Positions 31,821 through 41,925 of a stretch of DNA of 64,000 bases are shown piece by piece. A program made the position numbers and the translations under genes. The DNA lies in the NCBI GenBank assembly GCA_035548375.1, contig DASZTG010000044.1, forward strand, positions 160,141 to 224,140. Direction: 5' to 3'. The stretch comes from JACQAP01 sp035548375 (GTDB lineage Bacteria > Pseudomonadota > Gammaproteobacteria > Burkholderiales > JACQAP01). Below the pieces are notes generated by a model. It had not been told where the DNA came from, did no database searches, and saw only the letters and a program-made list of their open reading frames with translations. Positions within the stretch are counted from its first letter, which is position 1. Every line of letters begins with the position of its first letter.

Positions 31821-33070
31821 GCCGGCGAGCCTGCGAGGGGAATGGTGATGCGGGCGCAGCCGCCGCCACCTTCGCGATTGAACAACGTCACATTCCCGCC
31901 GATGCGCTCCACCGTCGCGTTCGCGAGGAAAAGTCCCAGCCCGCGGCCGGGCGCCTTTGTACTGATCGGTCGGCGGCCCGCCTCGGCGGACACTTCCTCG
32001 TCGATGCCGGCGCCGCGGTCCTTCACCTCGATCGTCAGGGCATCCTGGTTCCAGGACGCATCGATCTCGACTGCCTGTGGCGAGGCGTCGGCCGCGTTGT
32101 TGAAAATGTTGATCAGGGTCTGGCGCACCGTCTCCGCGCCTATGATGTCGGGCGCGGGGCCGGCGCTCGTCCAGTTCACGGCAAGGTTCATCGGCGGCCG
32201 CAGCAGCGTCCACTTCTCGAGGACTTCCTCGAGGAAGGCGCGGGCGTTCTGGCGGCCGGCATGTTCCGCGCGCGCCTGGCCCGCGCCCGTGGTCAATCCG
32301 GTGATGATGCGCTTGCAGTTGTCGACCTGTGTCCGCAGCAGCTCGAGATCGCTTCCCAGCCCGGGCACGTTGCCATGCTCGTTCTGCATTTCCTTGCCCA
32401 GGACGGCCAGGGTCGCGAGCGGCGTGCCGAGTTCGTGCGCGGCGCCGGCCGCGAACGTGCCAAGTGCCAGCACCTGCTCGTCGCGCAGTTCGCGTTCCCT
32501 CGCGGCGGCCAGTTCCCGGTTGCGCGTGCGGATCGATGCCGACATCGTGGTGACGAACCCGGTAATCAGGATCGAGCCGACGATGAAGGTCAGCCACATG
32601 CCGGTGACGTGCAGGTTGAACGCGCCGGAATGCATTTCGTGGCCGACGTCGGCCAGTGGCGTGTAAAAAAACAGCAGCAGCGTGTAGCAGGCGATGGCAA
32701 GGGACGTCATGGACCACGCCAGGCGCGCCGGCAACGCGGCCGCCGCCACGGCGATCGGCAGCAGATAAAGCGAGACGAAGGGATTCGTCGAGCCGCCGCT
32801 GAAATAGAGCTGCGCGGTCAGGCCGGCGACGTCCACCAGCAATTCGAAGAACAGGACGGCATCGCCGACCGGACGATCGCCTCGCAGCCGCAGCCAGGCG
32901 CGGAGGTCCATCGCCAGCAACAGGGCGACGACGATGCCCATCGGCACGACGGGCAACTCCGTGCCGAACAGGAAGACCGCGACGGCGATGGCCGCGACCT
33001 GGCCCGCGATCACGATGCTGCGCAGGAGGACCAGGCGCCGGAGCATGGACGGGGCTGCGAGGGCTTGCAT
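31817..33070 (-). CDS. regB: RegB/PrrB-family redox sensor histidine kinase
   Basis: A 417-residue membrane kinase with six N-terminal helices. The quinone-sensing signature GGSTNPF (92-98) lies between helices, the phospho-acceptor is His212 in GAAHELGTPLATLA, and Cys252 (QVDNCKRII) corresponds to the redox cysteine of RegB. ATPase motifs NIFNNAADAS, DRGAGI and GRGLGLFLA follow. It senses the quinone pool and the redox state and phosphorylates RegA. Plausible targets in this window are petABC and the sox genes, but no binding sites were identified. Confidence 0.93.
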   Translation of the reverse strand: MQALAAPSMLRRLVLLRSIVIAGQVAAIAVAVFLFGTELPVVPMGIVVALLLAMDLRAWLRLRGDRPVGDAVLFFELLVDVAGLTAQLYFSGGSTNPFVSLYLLPIAVAAAALPARLAWSMTSLAIACYTLLLFFYTPLADVGHEMHSGAFNLHVTGMWLTFIVGSILITGFVTTMSASIRTRNRELAAARERELRDEQVLALGTFAAGAAHELGTPLATLAVLGKEMQNEHGNVPGLGSDLELLRTQVDNCKRIITGLTTGAGQARAEHAGRQNARAFLEEVLEKWTLLRPPMNLAVNWTSAGPAPDIIGAETVRQTLINIFNNAADASPQAVEIDASWNQDALTIEVKDRGAGIDEEVSAEAGRRPISTKAPGRGLGLFLANATVERIGGNVTLFNREGGGGCARITIPLAGSPA

Positions 33071-33298
33071 GGCGAAGGGCGCAAACGCAAAGCCGTAGTT
33101 TATTCGATGCGGGCAATCGCGGATCGCGCGAGGCGTTGCGCGGGCATTTCACCTGCTGCAATGCGGTTCGAATAGTCCTTTGCGGTATACTTCGCGCGCT
33201 TCCCGCGGTCGATGCCTTTCAACGCCCCGATGATTCCGGTCCGGCGCGCGACCGAATCGGGGGAGCGCGTCCGCATCCGACTCGAATAAAGGGCAGCA

Positions 33299-34794
<1,496 letters not shown>

Positions 34795-34798
<4 letters not shown>

Positions 34799-35679
34799 GC
34801 ATCCTCATCGACAAGCACACGCGCGTCGTCACGCAGGGCATCACCGGCAAGACCGGCATGTTCCATACGCAGACGAGTCGCGCGTATGCCAACGGCGCCC
34901 AGTGCTACGTCGCCGGCGTGAACCCGAAGAAGGCCGGCGAGAATTTCGAGGGCATCCCGATATTCGGCAGCGTGCGCGAAGCGAAGGAGAAGACCGGCGT
35001 GAATACGTCGGTCATCTATGTGCCGCCGCCCGGCGCAGCCGCGGCGATCTGGGAAGCGGTCGAGGCCGACCTTGACCTCGTCATTTGCATCACCGAAGGC
35101 ATTCCGGTGCGCGACATGGTCGAGGTGCGCGATCGCATGCGCAAGCAGAAGCGCAAAACCTTGCTGCTCGGCCCGAATTGTCCCGGGACCATCACGCCGG
35201 GCGAGCTCAAGATCGGCATCATGCCCGGCCACATCCACCTCAAGGGCCCGGTCGGCGTCGTCTCGCGCTCGGGCACGCTGACCTATGAAGCCGTAGGCCA
35301 GCTGACCGAAATCGGGCTCGGCCAATCGTCGGCGGTGGGCATAGGCGGCGATCCCGTCAACGGTCTGAAGCACATAGACGTGCTGAAAATGTTCAACGAC
35401 GATCCCGCCACCGAGGCCGTGGTCATGATCGGCGAGATCGGCGGCTCGGACGAAGAGAACGCCGCATTGTGGGCAAAAAAGAACATGAAGAAGCCGGTGG
35501 TCGGCTTCATTGCCGGCGTGACTGCGCCCGCGGGCAAACGCATGGGACACGCCGGCGCGATCATCTCCGGCGGCAAGGGCACGGCCGCGGAAAAATTGTC
35601 GGTCATGGAAGAATGCGGCATCAAGGTGACGCGCAACCCGGCCGAGATGGGGAAGCTGCTGAAATCGGTGCTGCGCTAG
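34795..35679 (+). CDS. sucD: Succinyl-CoA ligase alpha subunit
   Basis: A 294-residue subunit that binds CoA and carries the phosphohistidine intermediate (GHAGAIISGG). It starts SILIDKHTRVVTQGITGKTG and contains GPNCPGTITPGELKIGIMPG, both typical. Its length is normal and it has no tail. The ATG overlaps the sucC stop, giving coupled translation and 1:1 subunits. Confidence 0.97.
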
Positions 35680-35731
35680 CGCGCCGCCGATGCCGCACGC
35701 CGCATCCGGCCCGCTAGTTCAGGAATCCGCG

Positions 35732-36445
35732 ATGCCGGCAGCCGGCGACATGCTGGATCTCGTGCAGGACAGCCAGTTCTGGCTCGGCCTGCTCGAAATC
35801 GTCGGCGTCAACATCGTCCTGAGCGGCGACAACGCGGTGGTCATCGCGCTGGCCTCCCGCTCCCTCCCGAAACACCAGCAGCGCATGGCCATCGTCGCGG
35901 GCAGTGCCGCCGCCATCGTGCTGCGCATCGTCCTGACGACTGTCGCTGCACAAGTCCTGTCGCTGCCTTACCTCAAGCTGGCGGGAGCGCTTCTGCTGCT
36001 CTGGATCGGCGTGCAGTTGCTGTTACCGGAAGCAGACGAGGACGGGAAGGGAGCCAAGGCCGCATCGCACCTGATGGGAGCGGTGCGCACCATCCTGATT
36101 GCCGACCTGGTGATGAGCCTGGACAACGTCATCGCCGTCGCCGCCGCCGCGCACGGGAATCTCGTCCTGCTGATTCTGGGGCTCGCCATCAGCATTCCGC
36201 TGATCGTGTTCGGCAGCACCGCCGTGCTGAAGCTCATGGAGCGATTCCCGATCGTCGTTTCGATCGGCGCCGGCCTGCTGGGCTACGTCGCGGGCGACAT
36301 GTTGTTGTCGGAGCCTGTGCTGGATGCGCAGGCATGGCCTGAAGTCGTCCATATCGCCGCGCCCTGGATGGGTGCGGCGATCGTGGTCGGGATCGGCCGG
36401 TGGCTGGCGTCCCGGCGCATTCGCGTGGAGGCGACCGACCGCTAG
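35732..36445 (+). CDS. TerC/YjbE-family membrane protein, putative Mn2+ exporter
   Basis: A 237-residue protein with about seven helices. The two family motifs with acidic residues in the membrane are present: NIVLSGDNAVVIALA and ADLVMSLDNVIAVA. YjbE and YkoY relatives are often controlled by the manganese-sensing yybP-ykoY riboswitch and export Mn2+ or load it into exoenzymes; no riboswitch is recognisable in the short 52-bp gap after sucD. AGGAA at 35721-35725 supports the ATG at 35732. Its stop codon shares the palindrome CTAG with the stop of the convergent gene. Confidence 0.85.
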   Translation: MPAAGDMLDLVQDSQFWLGLLEIVGVNIVLSGDNAVVIALASRSLPKHQQRMAIVAGSAAAIVLRIVLTTVAAQVLSLPYLKLAGALLLLWIGVQLLLPEADEDGKGAKAASHLMGAVRTILIADLVMSLDNVIAVAAAAHGNLVLLILGLAISIPLIVFGSTAVLKLMERFPIVVSIGAGLLGYVAGDMLLSEPVLDAQAWPEVVHIAAPWMGAAIVVGIGRWLASRRIRVEATDR

Positions 36446-36648
36446 CCGCCGGACGCCGACTTTCGCCCGGCCTGCGCTATGCGTCTCTCGAGGCATTTGG
36501 CGCAGTAGCAATCCGCTCCGGCGCCGGGAACGGGCATCACGAGAGCATGGCCGGTGCTGCACCAGCAGGGCTGGTCCGAACCCATGCCGCATTCGAAGGC
36601 AGTGCCGCAATCCGGACAGCGCTTTTGCGCGGGCAACGCCGGGTTCAT
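36442..36648 (-). CDS. Small cysteine-rich CWC-domain protein
   Basis: A 68-residue protein with eight cysteines: CPDCG, ECGMG, PCWC and CYCAKCLERR. The pattern matches the cysteine-rich CWC family, probably a zinc-binding module of unknown function. It overlaps the UPF0016 gene by four bases (ATGA) and must be cotranscribed with it. Its TAG stop lies on the complement of the TerC-family gene's TAG. Confidence 0.75.
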   Translation of the reverse strand: MNPALPAQKRCPDCGTAFECGMGSDQPCWCSTGHALVMPVPGAGADCYCAKCLERRIAQAGRKSASGG

Positions 36649-37214
36649 CGCGCGCCTCCATGTGCGCTCCACAACGTGAGCGCGCCCACGATCATGAATA
36701 GCGATGCCGCCGCGATGCGGACTGCTTTCATCGGAATCCTGTTCGCCAGTTTCTCGCCCATCCAAACCGCCGGCACGTCCGCCAGCATCATGCCTATGGT
36801 AGTCCCAACCACGACCACGACGAGCGCATCGAAGCGAGCGGCGAGCGCCATCGTGGCGAGCTGGGTCTTGTCGCCGATCTCGGCAAGGAAAAAAGCCACG
36901 AACGCAGTGACGAAAGCGCCGCCTTGGTGCAGTCGCGGCGAATCGTCGAGCGAATCCGGATGCAGTGCCCAGAAGCCGAAGCCGATGAACAGCAGCCCGA
37001 CGATCCATGCCAGCGTCGACGGCTGCATCCACCCGGCCACCAGGATGCCTATCCATCCGGCGAGGGCGTGGTTGGCTATCGTCGCCAGCAGAATGCCGCC
37101 GACGATGGCCCAGGGCTTGCGCAGCCGGGCGGCGAGCACGAAGGCGAGCAGCTGTGTCTTATCCCCTATTTCCGAGACGGCGACCAGAAAAACGGAAGTG
37201 AGCAGGGCTTCGAT
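36645..37214 (-). CDS. UPF0016 (GDT1/TMEM165-type) putative Mn2+ exporter, apparent ATC start
   Basis: A 189-residue, six-helix cation exporter. Both family signatures are present, SEIGDKTQLLAFVLA in the N-terminal half and AEIGDKTQLATMALA in the C-terminal half. Members export Mn2+ (MneA/MntX type) in bacteria. The N-terminal motif lies upstream of the first standard start codon (GTG at 37139). Between an in-frame stop inside the preceding gene and that GTG there is no ATG, GTG or TTG. The family N-terminus (MEALL...) aligns with ATC-GAA-GCC-CTG-CTC at 37214, so AUC initiation, or an ATG-to-ATC change or error, is inferred. It lies 43 bp after the kinase gene on the same strand. Confidence 0.8.
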   Translation of the reverse strand: MEALLTSVFLVAVSEIGDKTQLLAFVLAARLRKPWAIVGGILLATIANHALAGWIGILVAGWMQPSTLAWIVGLLFIGFGFWALHPDSLDDSPRLHQGGAFVTAFVAFFLAEIGDKTQLATMALAARFDALVVVVVGTTIGMMLADVPAVWMGEKLANRIPMKAVRIAAASLFMIVGALTLWSAHGGAR

Positions 37215-37257
37215 GTCGGGGTATTTCGGGTGAAAGCGGGACGCGGTGACCTGCGGA

Positions 37258-38544
37258 TCAACCGCGCGTGGAGAGCCGGTCGCTGGCAGTGGACAGGCGC
37301 TCGATCAGGATGCGCAGGAACGCCTGGTTGAATTGCTTCTGGCAGGCGTCGCTGGCCTTCTGCAGCGCGAGCGCCTTGATCTCGATGACGGTCAGCGCGG
37401 AGATCGACGCGATCGTCGTGATGCGCTTGGCCTTGGTGTCCTCGAAATACAGGATTTCTCCAAAGCAGCCGCCGGCATCCAGCTTGTCGAGCTGACTGCC
37501 CGCCTTGGTGACCTGCGCCTGGCCCGATGCGATCACGTAGAAGTTTTCGCCGACGTCGCCTTCGCGGATCACGACCTTGTCCGGCTGGATGCGCCGGAAC
37601 GTGGCGATGCGCACGGTTTCCCAGATCTCCACGTCGCGAAATCCCTTGAAGAAGGCAAGCGTCTTGATCGCGTTGAATTTCTCCGTGTCCGAGATCGAGT
37701 CGGGCGGCAGCTCGAGGTGGCGGTAGGTCTGCGTGAGGTCGCGGCTGTATTCCCCCCACGTCTGGTAGCGCTGGCGCGGATCCTTGGTCAGCGCGCGCAT
37801 GACGACCTTGTCGAGCTCGGCCGGTATGTCGGTGCGGTGCGTGGAAGGGGCAGACGGCTCGATGTTGAGGATCTGGTAGAGCAGGCTGGCCTTGTTCGCG
37901 GCGATGAACGGCAGCTTGCCGGTCAACAGCTGGTAGAGCACCACGCCGAGCGAATAGATGTCCGTCTGGTGCGAGAGCTCCTTGTCCTGCACCTGCTCGG
38001 GCGACATGTACGCCGGCGAGCCCACGCCCTGCAGGTGGGTATGCTGCCCGTCGGCGTGCAGGGCCACGCCGAAATCGCTGATCTTGATGTCGCCCTGCGC
38101 GCCGAGCAGGATGTTCGCGGGCTTGATGTCGCGGTGGATGATGCCGTGGCGATGCGCGAACTCCAGCGCCAAGCTGCACTTGAAGGCGATTTCGACGACG
38201 CGATCCACCGGCAGCAGGTTGGCCACGTTGCAGAAGTGCTCGAGCGTGGGGCCGTCGACGTATTCCATGACGATGTAGCTGGAATCGTCGGACGCGTCGG
38301 CGTCGTAGATCGCCATGATGTGGGGATGGATCAATTTCCCCACCAGCGAGGCCTCGTTCAGGAAGACCTTGTGGAAGCGCCGGCGCAAGTCCGTTTCCAC
38401 GCCGTCGGCCGCGCTGACAAGCTTGATGGCGACGTCCCGGTTCGCGAACGGATCGCGCCCGAGGTAGACGCGGCTCGTGCCGCCGCGGCCGATCTCGCGG
38501 ACGACCGGGTACTTGCCGATCTTGGATGGAACGCTCTCGTCCAT
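37258..38544 (-). CDS. Ser/Thr protein kinase with C-terminal cNMP-binding domain (second copy)
   Basis: A 428-residue paralogue of the protein encoded at 22285-23580 with the same order: kinase (about 9-275; Lys41, Asp139 in HRDIKPAN, DFG at 157-159) and cNMP domain (about 295-420). The cassette reads FGEILYFEDTKAKRITT (361-377): the Glu is kept, but the usual small residues after the Arg are Ile-Thr, so ligand binding may differ from the first copy. The ATG at 38544 gives the start homologous to the other copy. The gene follows a GST gene by 17 bp on the same strand and is followed by the UPF0016 gene. Confidence 0.9.
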   Translation of the reverse strand: MDESVPSKIGKYPVVREIGRGGTSRVYLGRDPFANRDVAIKLVSAADGVETDLRRRFHKVFLNEASLVGKLIHPHIMAIYDADASDDSSYIVMEYVDGPTLEHFCNVANLLPVDRVVEIAFKCSLALEFAHRHGIIHRDIKPANILLGAQGDIKISDFGVALHADGQHTHLQGVGSPAYMSPEQVQDKELSHQTDIYSLGVVLYQLLTGKLPFIAANKASLLYQILNIEPSAPSTHRTDIPAELDKVVMRALTKDPRQRYQTWGEYSRDLTQTYRHLELPPDSISDTEKFNAIKTLAFFKGFRDVEIWETVRIATFRRIQPDKVVIREGDVGENFYVIASGQAQVTKAGSQLDKLDAGGCFGEILYFEDTKAKRITTIASISALTVIEIKALALQKASDACQKQFNQAFLRILIERLSTASDRLSTRG

Positions 38545-38561
38545 GAACTGGCCCGGCGCCG

Positions 38562-39194
38562 TCAGCGCGGCGCCGGCACCTTCATGCCTTTCTGCACGGC
38601 AGGGCGGCTGCCGATGTTGTCGAACCAGCGCTTCACGTTGGGGAAGTCGCCCAGGTCGACCTTGTGCCACTCGTGGCGCGCGACCCAAGGATAGGTCGCG
38701 ATGTCGGCCACGGAATATTCCCCCGCCGCGAGCCATTCGCGCTCTGCCAGGTGCCGGTCCATGACGCCGTAGAGCCGGCGCGCTTCCTTGCTGTAGCGCT
38801 CGATCGCGTAAGGAACGGGCTCGGGTGCTGCGCGCAGGAAATGATGGACCTGGCCGAACATCGGGCCGACGCCGCCCATCTGGAACATCAGCCACTGGAT
38901 CGCCTCGAAGCGGCCGGTTTTCTTTTGCGGAAGCAATTGCCCGGTCTTGTCGGCCAGGTAGAGCAGGATCGCGCCCGACTCGAACAGGGAATACGGCTCG
39001 CCGCCCGGACCGTCGCTGTCAACGATCGCCGGGATCTTGCCGTTCGGACTGATGACGACGAAGCCGGCCTCGAATTGATCGCCCTTGCCGATGTCTATCG
39101 GATGGACGTTGTAGGGCAGCGAGAGCTCTTCGAGCATGATGGAGACCTTGCGGCCGTTCGGCGTGCTCCAGGTGTACAGGTCGATCAACGACAT
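38562..39194 (-). CDS. Glutathione S-transferase family protein (YfcG/Ure2-like)
   Basis: A 210-residue GST. The N-terminus IDLYTWSTPNGRKVSIMLEE, with Asn in place of a catalytic Ser or Tyr, and KIPAIVD plus LFESGAILLYLA match the YfcG/YghU/Ure2 group, which reduce disulfides with bound glutathione. The helical domain contains GEYSVADIATYPWV. The ATG at 39194 is preferred to a TTG 24 bp upstream. It is likely cotranscribed with the downstream kinase gene. Confidence 0.85.
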   Translation of the reverse strand: MSLIDLYTWSTPNGRKVSIMLEELSLPYNVHPIDIGKGDQFEAGFVVISPNGKIPAIVDSDGPGGEPYSLFESGAILLYLADKTGQLLPQKKTGRFEAIQWLMFQMGGVGPMFGQVHHFLRAAPEPVPYAIERYSKEARRLYGVMDRHLAEREWLAAGEYSVADIATYPWVARHEWHKVDLGDFPNVKRWFDNIGSRPAVQKGMKVPAPR

Positions 39195-39287
39195 CTCCCG
39201 GCAATGATTGATTGGCAATCGCGGATTTTAATCGAACGCTGTCCTCCCGCCGGTACAATCGCTGCCGGAATCCGGAGGTAAACCGCG

Positions 39288-39485
39288 GTGATGAAATGGC
39301 TGTTTACGGTGGTCGTCGCGCTCGTCCTGCTCGGGGGCCTGTCGCCGTGGTTGCGCAAGCTCGGCCTCGGCCGGCTGCCTGGCGACGTCGTCATCGAGCG
39401 CAACGGCAGGCGCTACGAATTCCCGGTCGGCTCCACCATCCTGCTGTCGCTGCTGGCGAGCCTGGTGTTCTGGATGCTCAGGTGA
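39288..39485 (+). CDS. DUF2905 small membrane protein
   Basis: A 65-residue protein with two membrane helices separated by a short loop, LGRLPGDVVIERNGRRYEFP, the conserved centre of DUF2905. Function unknown. GGAGGT at 39274-39279 is 8 bp before the GTG at 39288, which is preferred over the ATG at 39291. Confidence 0.82.
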   Translation: MMKWLFTVVVALVLLGGLSPWLRKLGLGRLPGDVVIERNGRRYEFPVGSTILLSLLASLVFWMLR

Positions 39486-39489
39486 GAAG

Positions 39490-39509
39490 CGGACAGGCAA
39501 GCCTGTCCG
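39490..39509. terminator. Hairpin between convergent genes
   Basis: Perfect 9-bp arms CGGACAGGC / GCCTGTCCG around AA, placed between the ends of the DUF2905 gene and the EF-hand gene. There is no T-run on either side, so it may be a weak bidirectional terminator or an mRNA 3'-end stabiliser. Confidence 0.45.
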
Positions 39510-39528
39510 TTCCCGGCTTTGGCCCTCG

Positions 39529-39972
39529 CTACTTCTTCCGCTGCGCCTTCATGTAGTCGTGGATTTCCTTTTCGCTGACGGTGCCGTCCTTGTCGGCGTC
39601 GATGGCGTCGAAATTGTTCGCCACCCGCGGCATCGCCCTGGCCTCGTCCCGCGTCAGCTTCCCGTCGTTGTCCTTGTCCGCCGCCTTGAAGCGCTCCACC
39701 GCGCGATCGTGGACTTTTCCCGAGGCGGCCTTCATCGCGGCGCGGATTTCCTCCAGCGACACGGTGCCGTCCTTGTTGGCATCGATTGCGTCGAAGTTCT
39801 TCAAGACTCGCGGCATGGCCTTCGCTTCTTCCCTGGTCAGGCTGCCGTCATTGTCCTTGTCGGCTTTCTTGAATGCCGCCTCGACTCGGTCGGCCGGCGG
39901 TTCCGCGGCGTGGACGGGAACCGCCAGGGCAACGCAGGCGAGCAGGGCGGCGGGGCAAAGCAGCTTGGTCAT
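39529..39972 (-). CDS. Exported protein with four EF-hands
   Basis: A 147-residue calmodulin-like protein with a signal peptide (about 1-22) and four complete 12-residue calcium loops at about 38-49 (DKDNDGSLTREE), 64-75 (DANKDGTVSLEE), 99-110 (DKDNDGKLTRDE) and 125-136 (DADKDGTVSEKE). The two halves are near copies: in each, the first loop is followed by AxAMPRVxxNFDAID, so the gene arose by duplication of an EF-hand pair. It is expected in the periplasm and to bind Ca2+ with all four loops. The role is unknown; calcium buffering or regulation of envelope proteins is possible. Confidence 0.88.
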   Translation of the reverse strand: MTKLLCPAALLACVALAVPVHAAEPPADRVEAAFKKADKDNDGSLTREEAKAMPRVLKNFDAIDANKDGTVSLEEIRAAMKAASGKVHDRAVERFKAADKDNDGKLTRDEARAMPRVANNFDAIDADKDGTVSEKEIHDYMKAQRKK

Positions 39973-40006
39973 GTCGGCCTCCAGTGAAAGTCCAGCGCGA
40001 GCGATA

Positions 40007-41248
40007 CTAAACGGTGCCGCCCGGCTGGCGTTGACGAAACCGCGTTAGCGCGTCGGCGACGGCTTCCAGTCTTGCCGCATCGATCGCGGACGCAATGCGG
40101 GACGGGTCCCCTGCTACGCGTGCGATGCCGCCTGCATCGACGTCGCGGGCCGCGGCGGCGGCCTCGCGCAGCAGGTCCGCCTGCGGATAAGGACGATTTT
40201 CGAATCCCTCGCGTCCGCGAAAATCGCACAGGCATACCGCCAGCAGTTCCTCGAATCGGTCCGGCCTGCGGTAGATGTCTGCCGCCGCCAGCAGCTTGAG
40301 GACCGTTGCCGGGCGTAACTCCTGTGCGCGGTGCACGTCCAGGTGGTGCCGTGCCGACAGGATCGCCAAGTCGCGGCAGTCGCCCGGCACGCGCAGGCGA
40401 TCGCACAAGCCCTCGACCAGCCCGACGCTGCGTTGCTCGTGCCCGTGATGGCGAGGCCATTGCGCGGGCGGCGTGGCCGCCTTGCCGAGGTCGTGGACCA
40501 TCGCGGCGAACCGCACGGTCAATGGATAGGAGCAAGTCGCCGCGTAATCGATGACCAGCAAGATGTGCCGGCCGGTATCCACCTCGGGATGGTGTTGCGC
40601 CGGCTGCGGAATGCCGAACAAGGCGTCCACCTCCGGCAGTACGTGCGCGAGGGCGTCGCATTCGCGCAGCGCGAGCAGCATGCGCGACGGCTTCTCCTCC
40701 ATGAGGCCGCGCGCGAGCTCCTGCCATACCCGCTCGGCAACGAGGTGGTCGATCTCGCCGTTGCGCGCCATTTCGCGCATGAGGGTTAGCGTTTCCGGCG
40801 CGATAGCGAAGCCGAATCTCGCGGCAAACCGCGCGACCCGCAGCACCCGCACCGGATCTTCGACGAAGGCCGGGCTCACATGCCGCAGCACGCCCGCCTT
40901 CAGGTCGGCAATGCCGTGGTAGGGATCGATCAGTTCGCCGTTCCCGTCGCAGGCAATGGCGTTGATGGTCAGGTCGCGGCGCGCCAGGTCCTGCTCGAGC
41001 GTGACCTCGGGCGATGCGCTGATCTCGAAGCCCTTATACCCGCGTGCAGTCTTGCGTTCCGTGCGGGCGAGCGCATACTCCTCGTGGGTTTGCGGATGCA
41101 GGAAAACCGGGAAATCCTTGCCGACCGGCCGGTAGCCGAGTCGCTCCATCTGCTCGGGCGTGGCGCCGACGACGACGTAGTCCCGGTCGGACACCGGCAA
41201 CCCGAGCAGCCGGTCGCGCACCGCACCGCCGACCTCGTAGGCCTTCAT
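40007..41248 (-). CDS. cca: CCA-adding enzyme (tRNA nucleotidyltransferase)
   Basis: A 413-residue class II enzyme that builds or repairs the tRNA CCA end. It shows GGAVRDRLLGL, the metal-binding DRDYVVVGAT, RRDLTINAIACD and RVLRVARFAARFGF, and a C-terminal HD domain (MVHDLGKA) as in the E. coli type with added phosphohydrolase activity. The ATG at 41248 overlaps the preceding GST gene by four bases (ATGA). Confidence 0.96.
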   Translation of the reverse strand: MKAYEVGGAVRDRLLGLPVSDRDYVVVGATPEQMERLGYRPVGKDFPVFLHPQTHEEYALARTERKTARGYKGFEISASPEVTLEQDLARRDLTINAIACDGNGELIDPYHGIADLKAGVLRHVSPAFVEDPVRVLRVARFAARFGFAIAPETLTLMREMARNGEIDHLVAERVWQELARGLMEEKPSRMLLALRECDALAHVLPEVDALFGIPQPAQHHPEVDTGRHILLVIDYAATCSYPLTVRFAAMVHDLGKAATPPAQWPRHHGHEQRSVGLVEGLCDRLRVPGDCRDLAILSARHHLDVHRAQELRPATVLKLLAAADIYRRPDRFEELLAVCLCDFRGREGFENRPYPQADLLREAAAAARDVDAGGIARVAGDPSRIASAIDAARLEAVADALTRFRQRQPGGTV

Positions 41249-41895
41249 TCGTATCGCGGATTGACTTCGGTTTCCGCGCGCGCGCCGGCGATCCATTCCT
41301 GCATGGCCGGCAAAGCCATGACGGTCGCGGCATACGTCGCGGCCGGCTCGGCGAGTGCTACGCCATAGGTGCGAAAACGCGAGACGACGGGCGCGTACAT
41401 CGCATCGGCAATACAGAATTCCCCGAACAGGAACGGGCCACCGCCAGCGTGGTCGCGCCGGCATTCGCTCCAGATCGCCTCGATGCGCGCGATTTCATCC
41501 AGCACTTCGGCGCTGCGTTCGCGGCCGAGGATTTCGCGGCGCACGTTCATGGGCATGCTCGCCCGCAGGTTCGTGAAACCCGAATGCATTTCCGCCGAAA
41601 TGGCACGCGCGCGGGCGCGGGTGTGCGCATCGCCCGGCCAGAGCTGCTTGCGCGGATGTTTCTCGGCAAGGTATTCGGCGATCGCCAGCGAATCCCAGAT
41701 CGTGAGACTGCCATCCTTGAGTATCGGCAGCTTGCCGGCGGGCGACTGCGCGAGGATTTTCTGCCTGGCGCCTTGCGCGTAGAGCGAGATGCGCGATTCC
41801 TCGAAGGCGATGCCGGCTTGCTTCATCAGCAGCCAGGGCCGCAACGACCAGGACGAATACGCTTTGTTGCCTATGATCAGGACTAGGCCGGGCAT
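41245..41895 (-). CDS. Glutathione S-transferase family protein
   Basis: A 216-residue GST-fold protein. NKAYSSWSLRPWLLMKQAGI carries the probable catalytic serine (zeta/theta-like), and AGKLPILKDGSLTIWDSLAI the glutathione-binding cis-proline and serine. The helical half contains FCIADAMYAPVVSRF. The substrate is unknown. It is transcribed with cca. Confidence 0.87.
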   Translation of the reverse strand: MPGLVLIIGNKAYSSWSLRPWLLMKQAGIAFEESRISLYAQGARQKILAQSPAGKLPILKDGSLTIWDSLAIAEYLAEKHPRKQLWPGDAHTRARARAISAEMHSGFTNLRASMPMNVRREILGRERSAEVLDEIARIEAIWSECRRDHAGGGPFLFGEFCIADAMYAPVVSRFRTYGVALAEPAATYAATVMALPAMQEWIAGARAETEVNPRYE

Positions 41896-41925
41896 CGGCG
41901 CCGCTCCGGGACTGAAGGCAAAAGA

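Noticed and set aside
31821..33161. Fusion of the RegA-like regulator with a long N-terminal part
   Set aside because: The extension is an out-of-frame reading of regB on the same strand; the receiver domain begins just after the ATG at 31820.
37137..37139. GTG at 37139 as the start of the UPF0016 gene
   Set aside because: It would remove the first conserved EIGDKTQL motif and helix, leaving 164 residues, shorter than any normal member.
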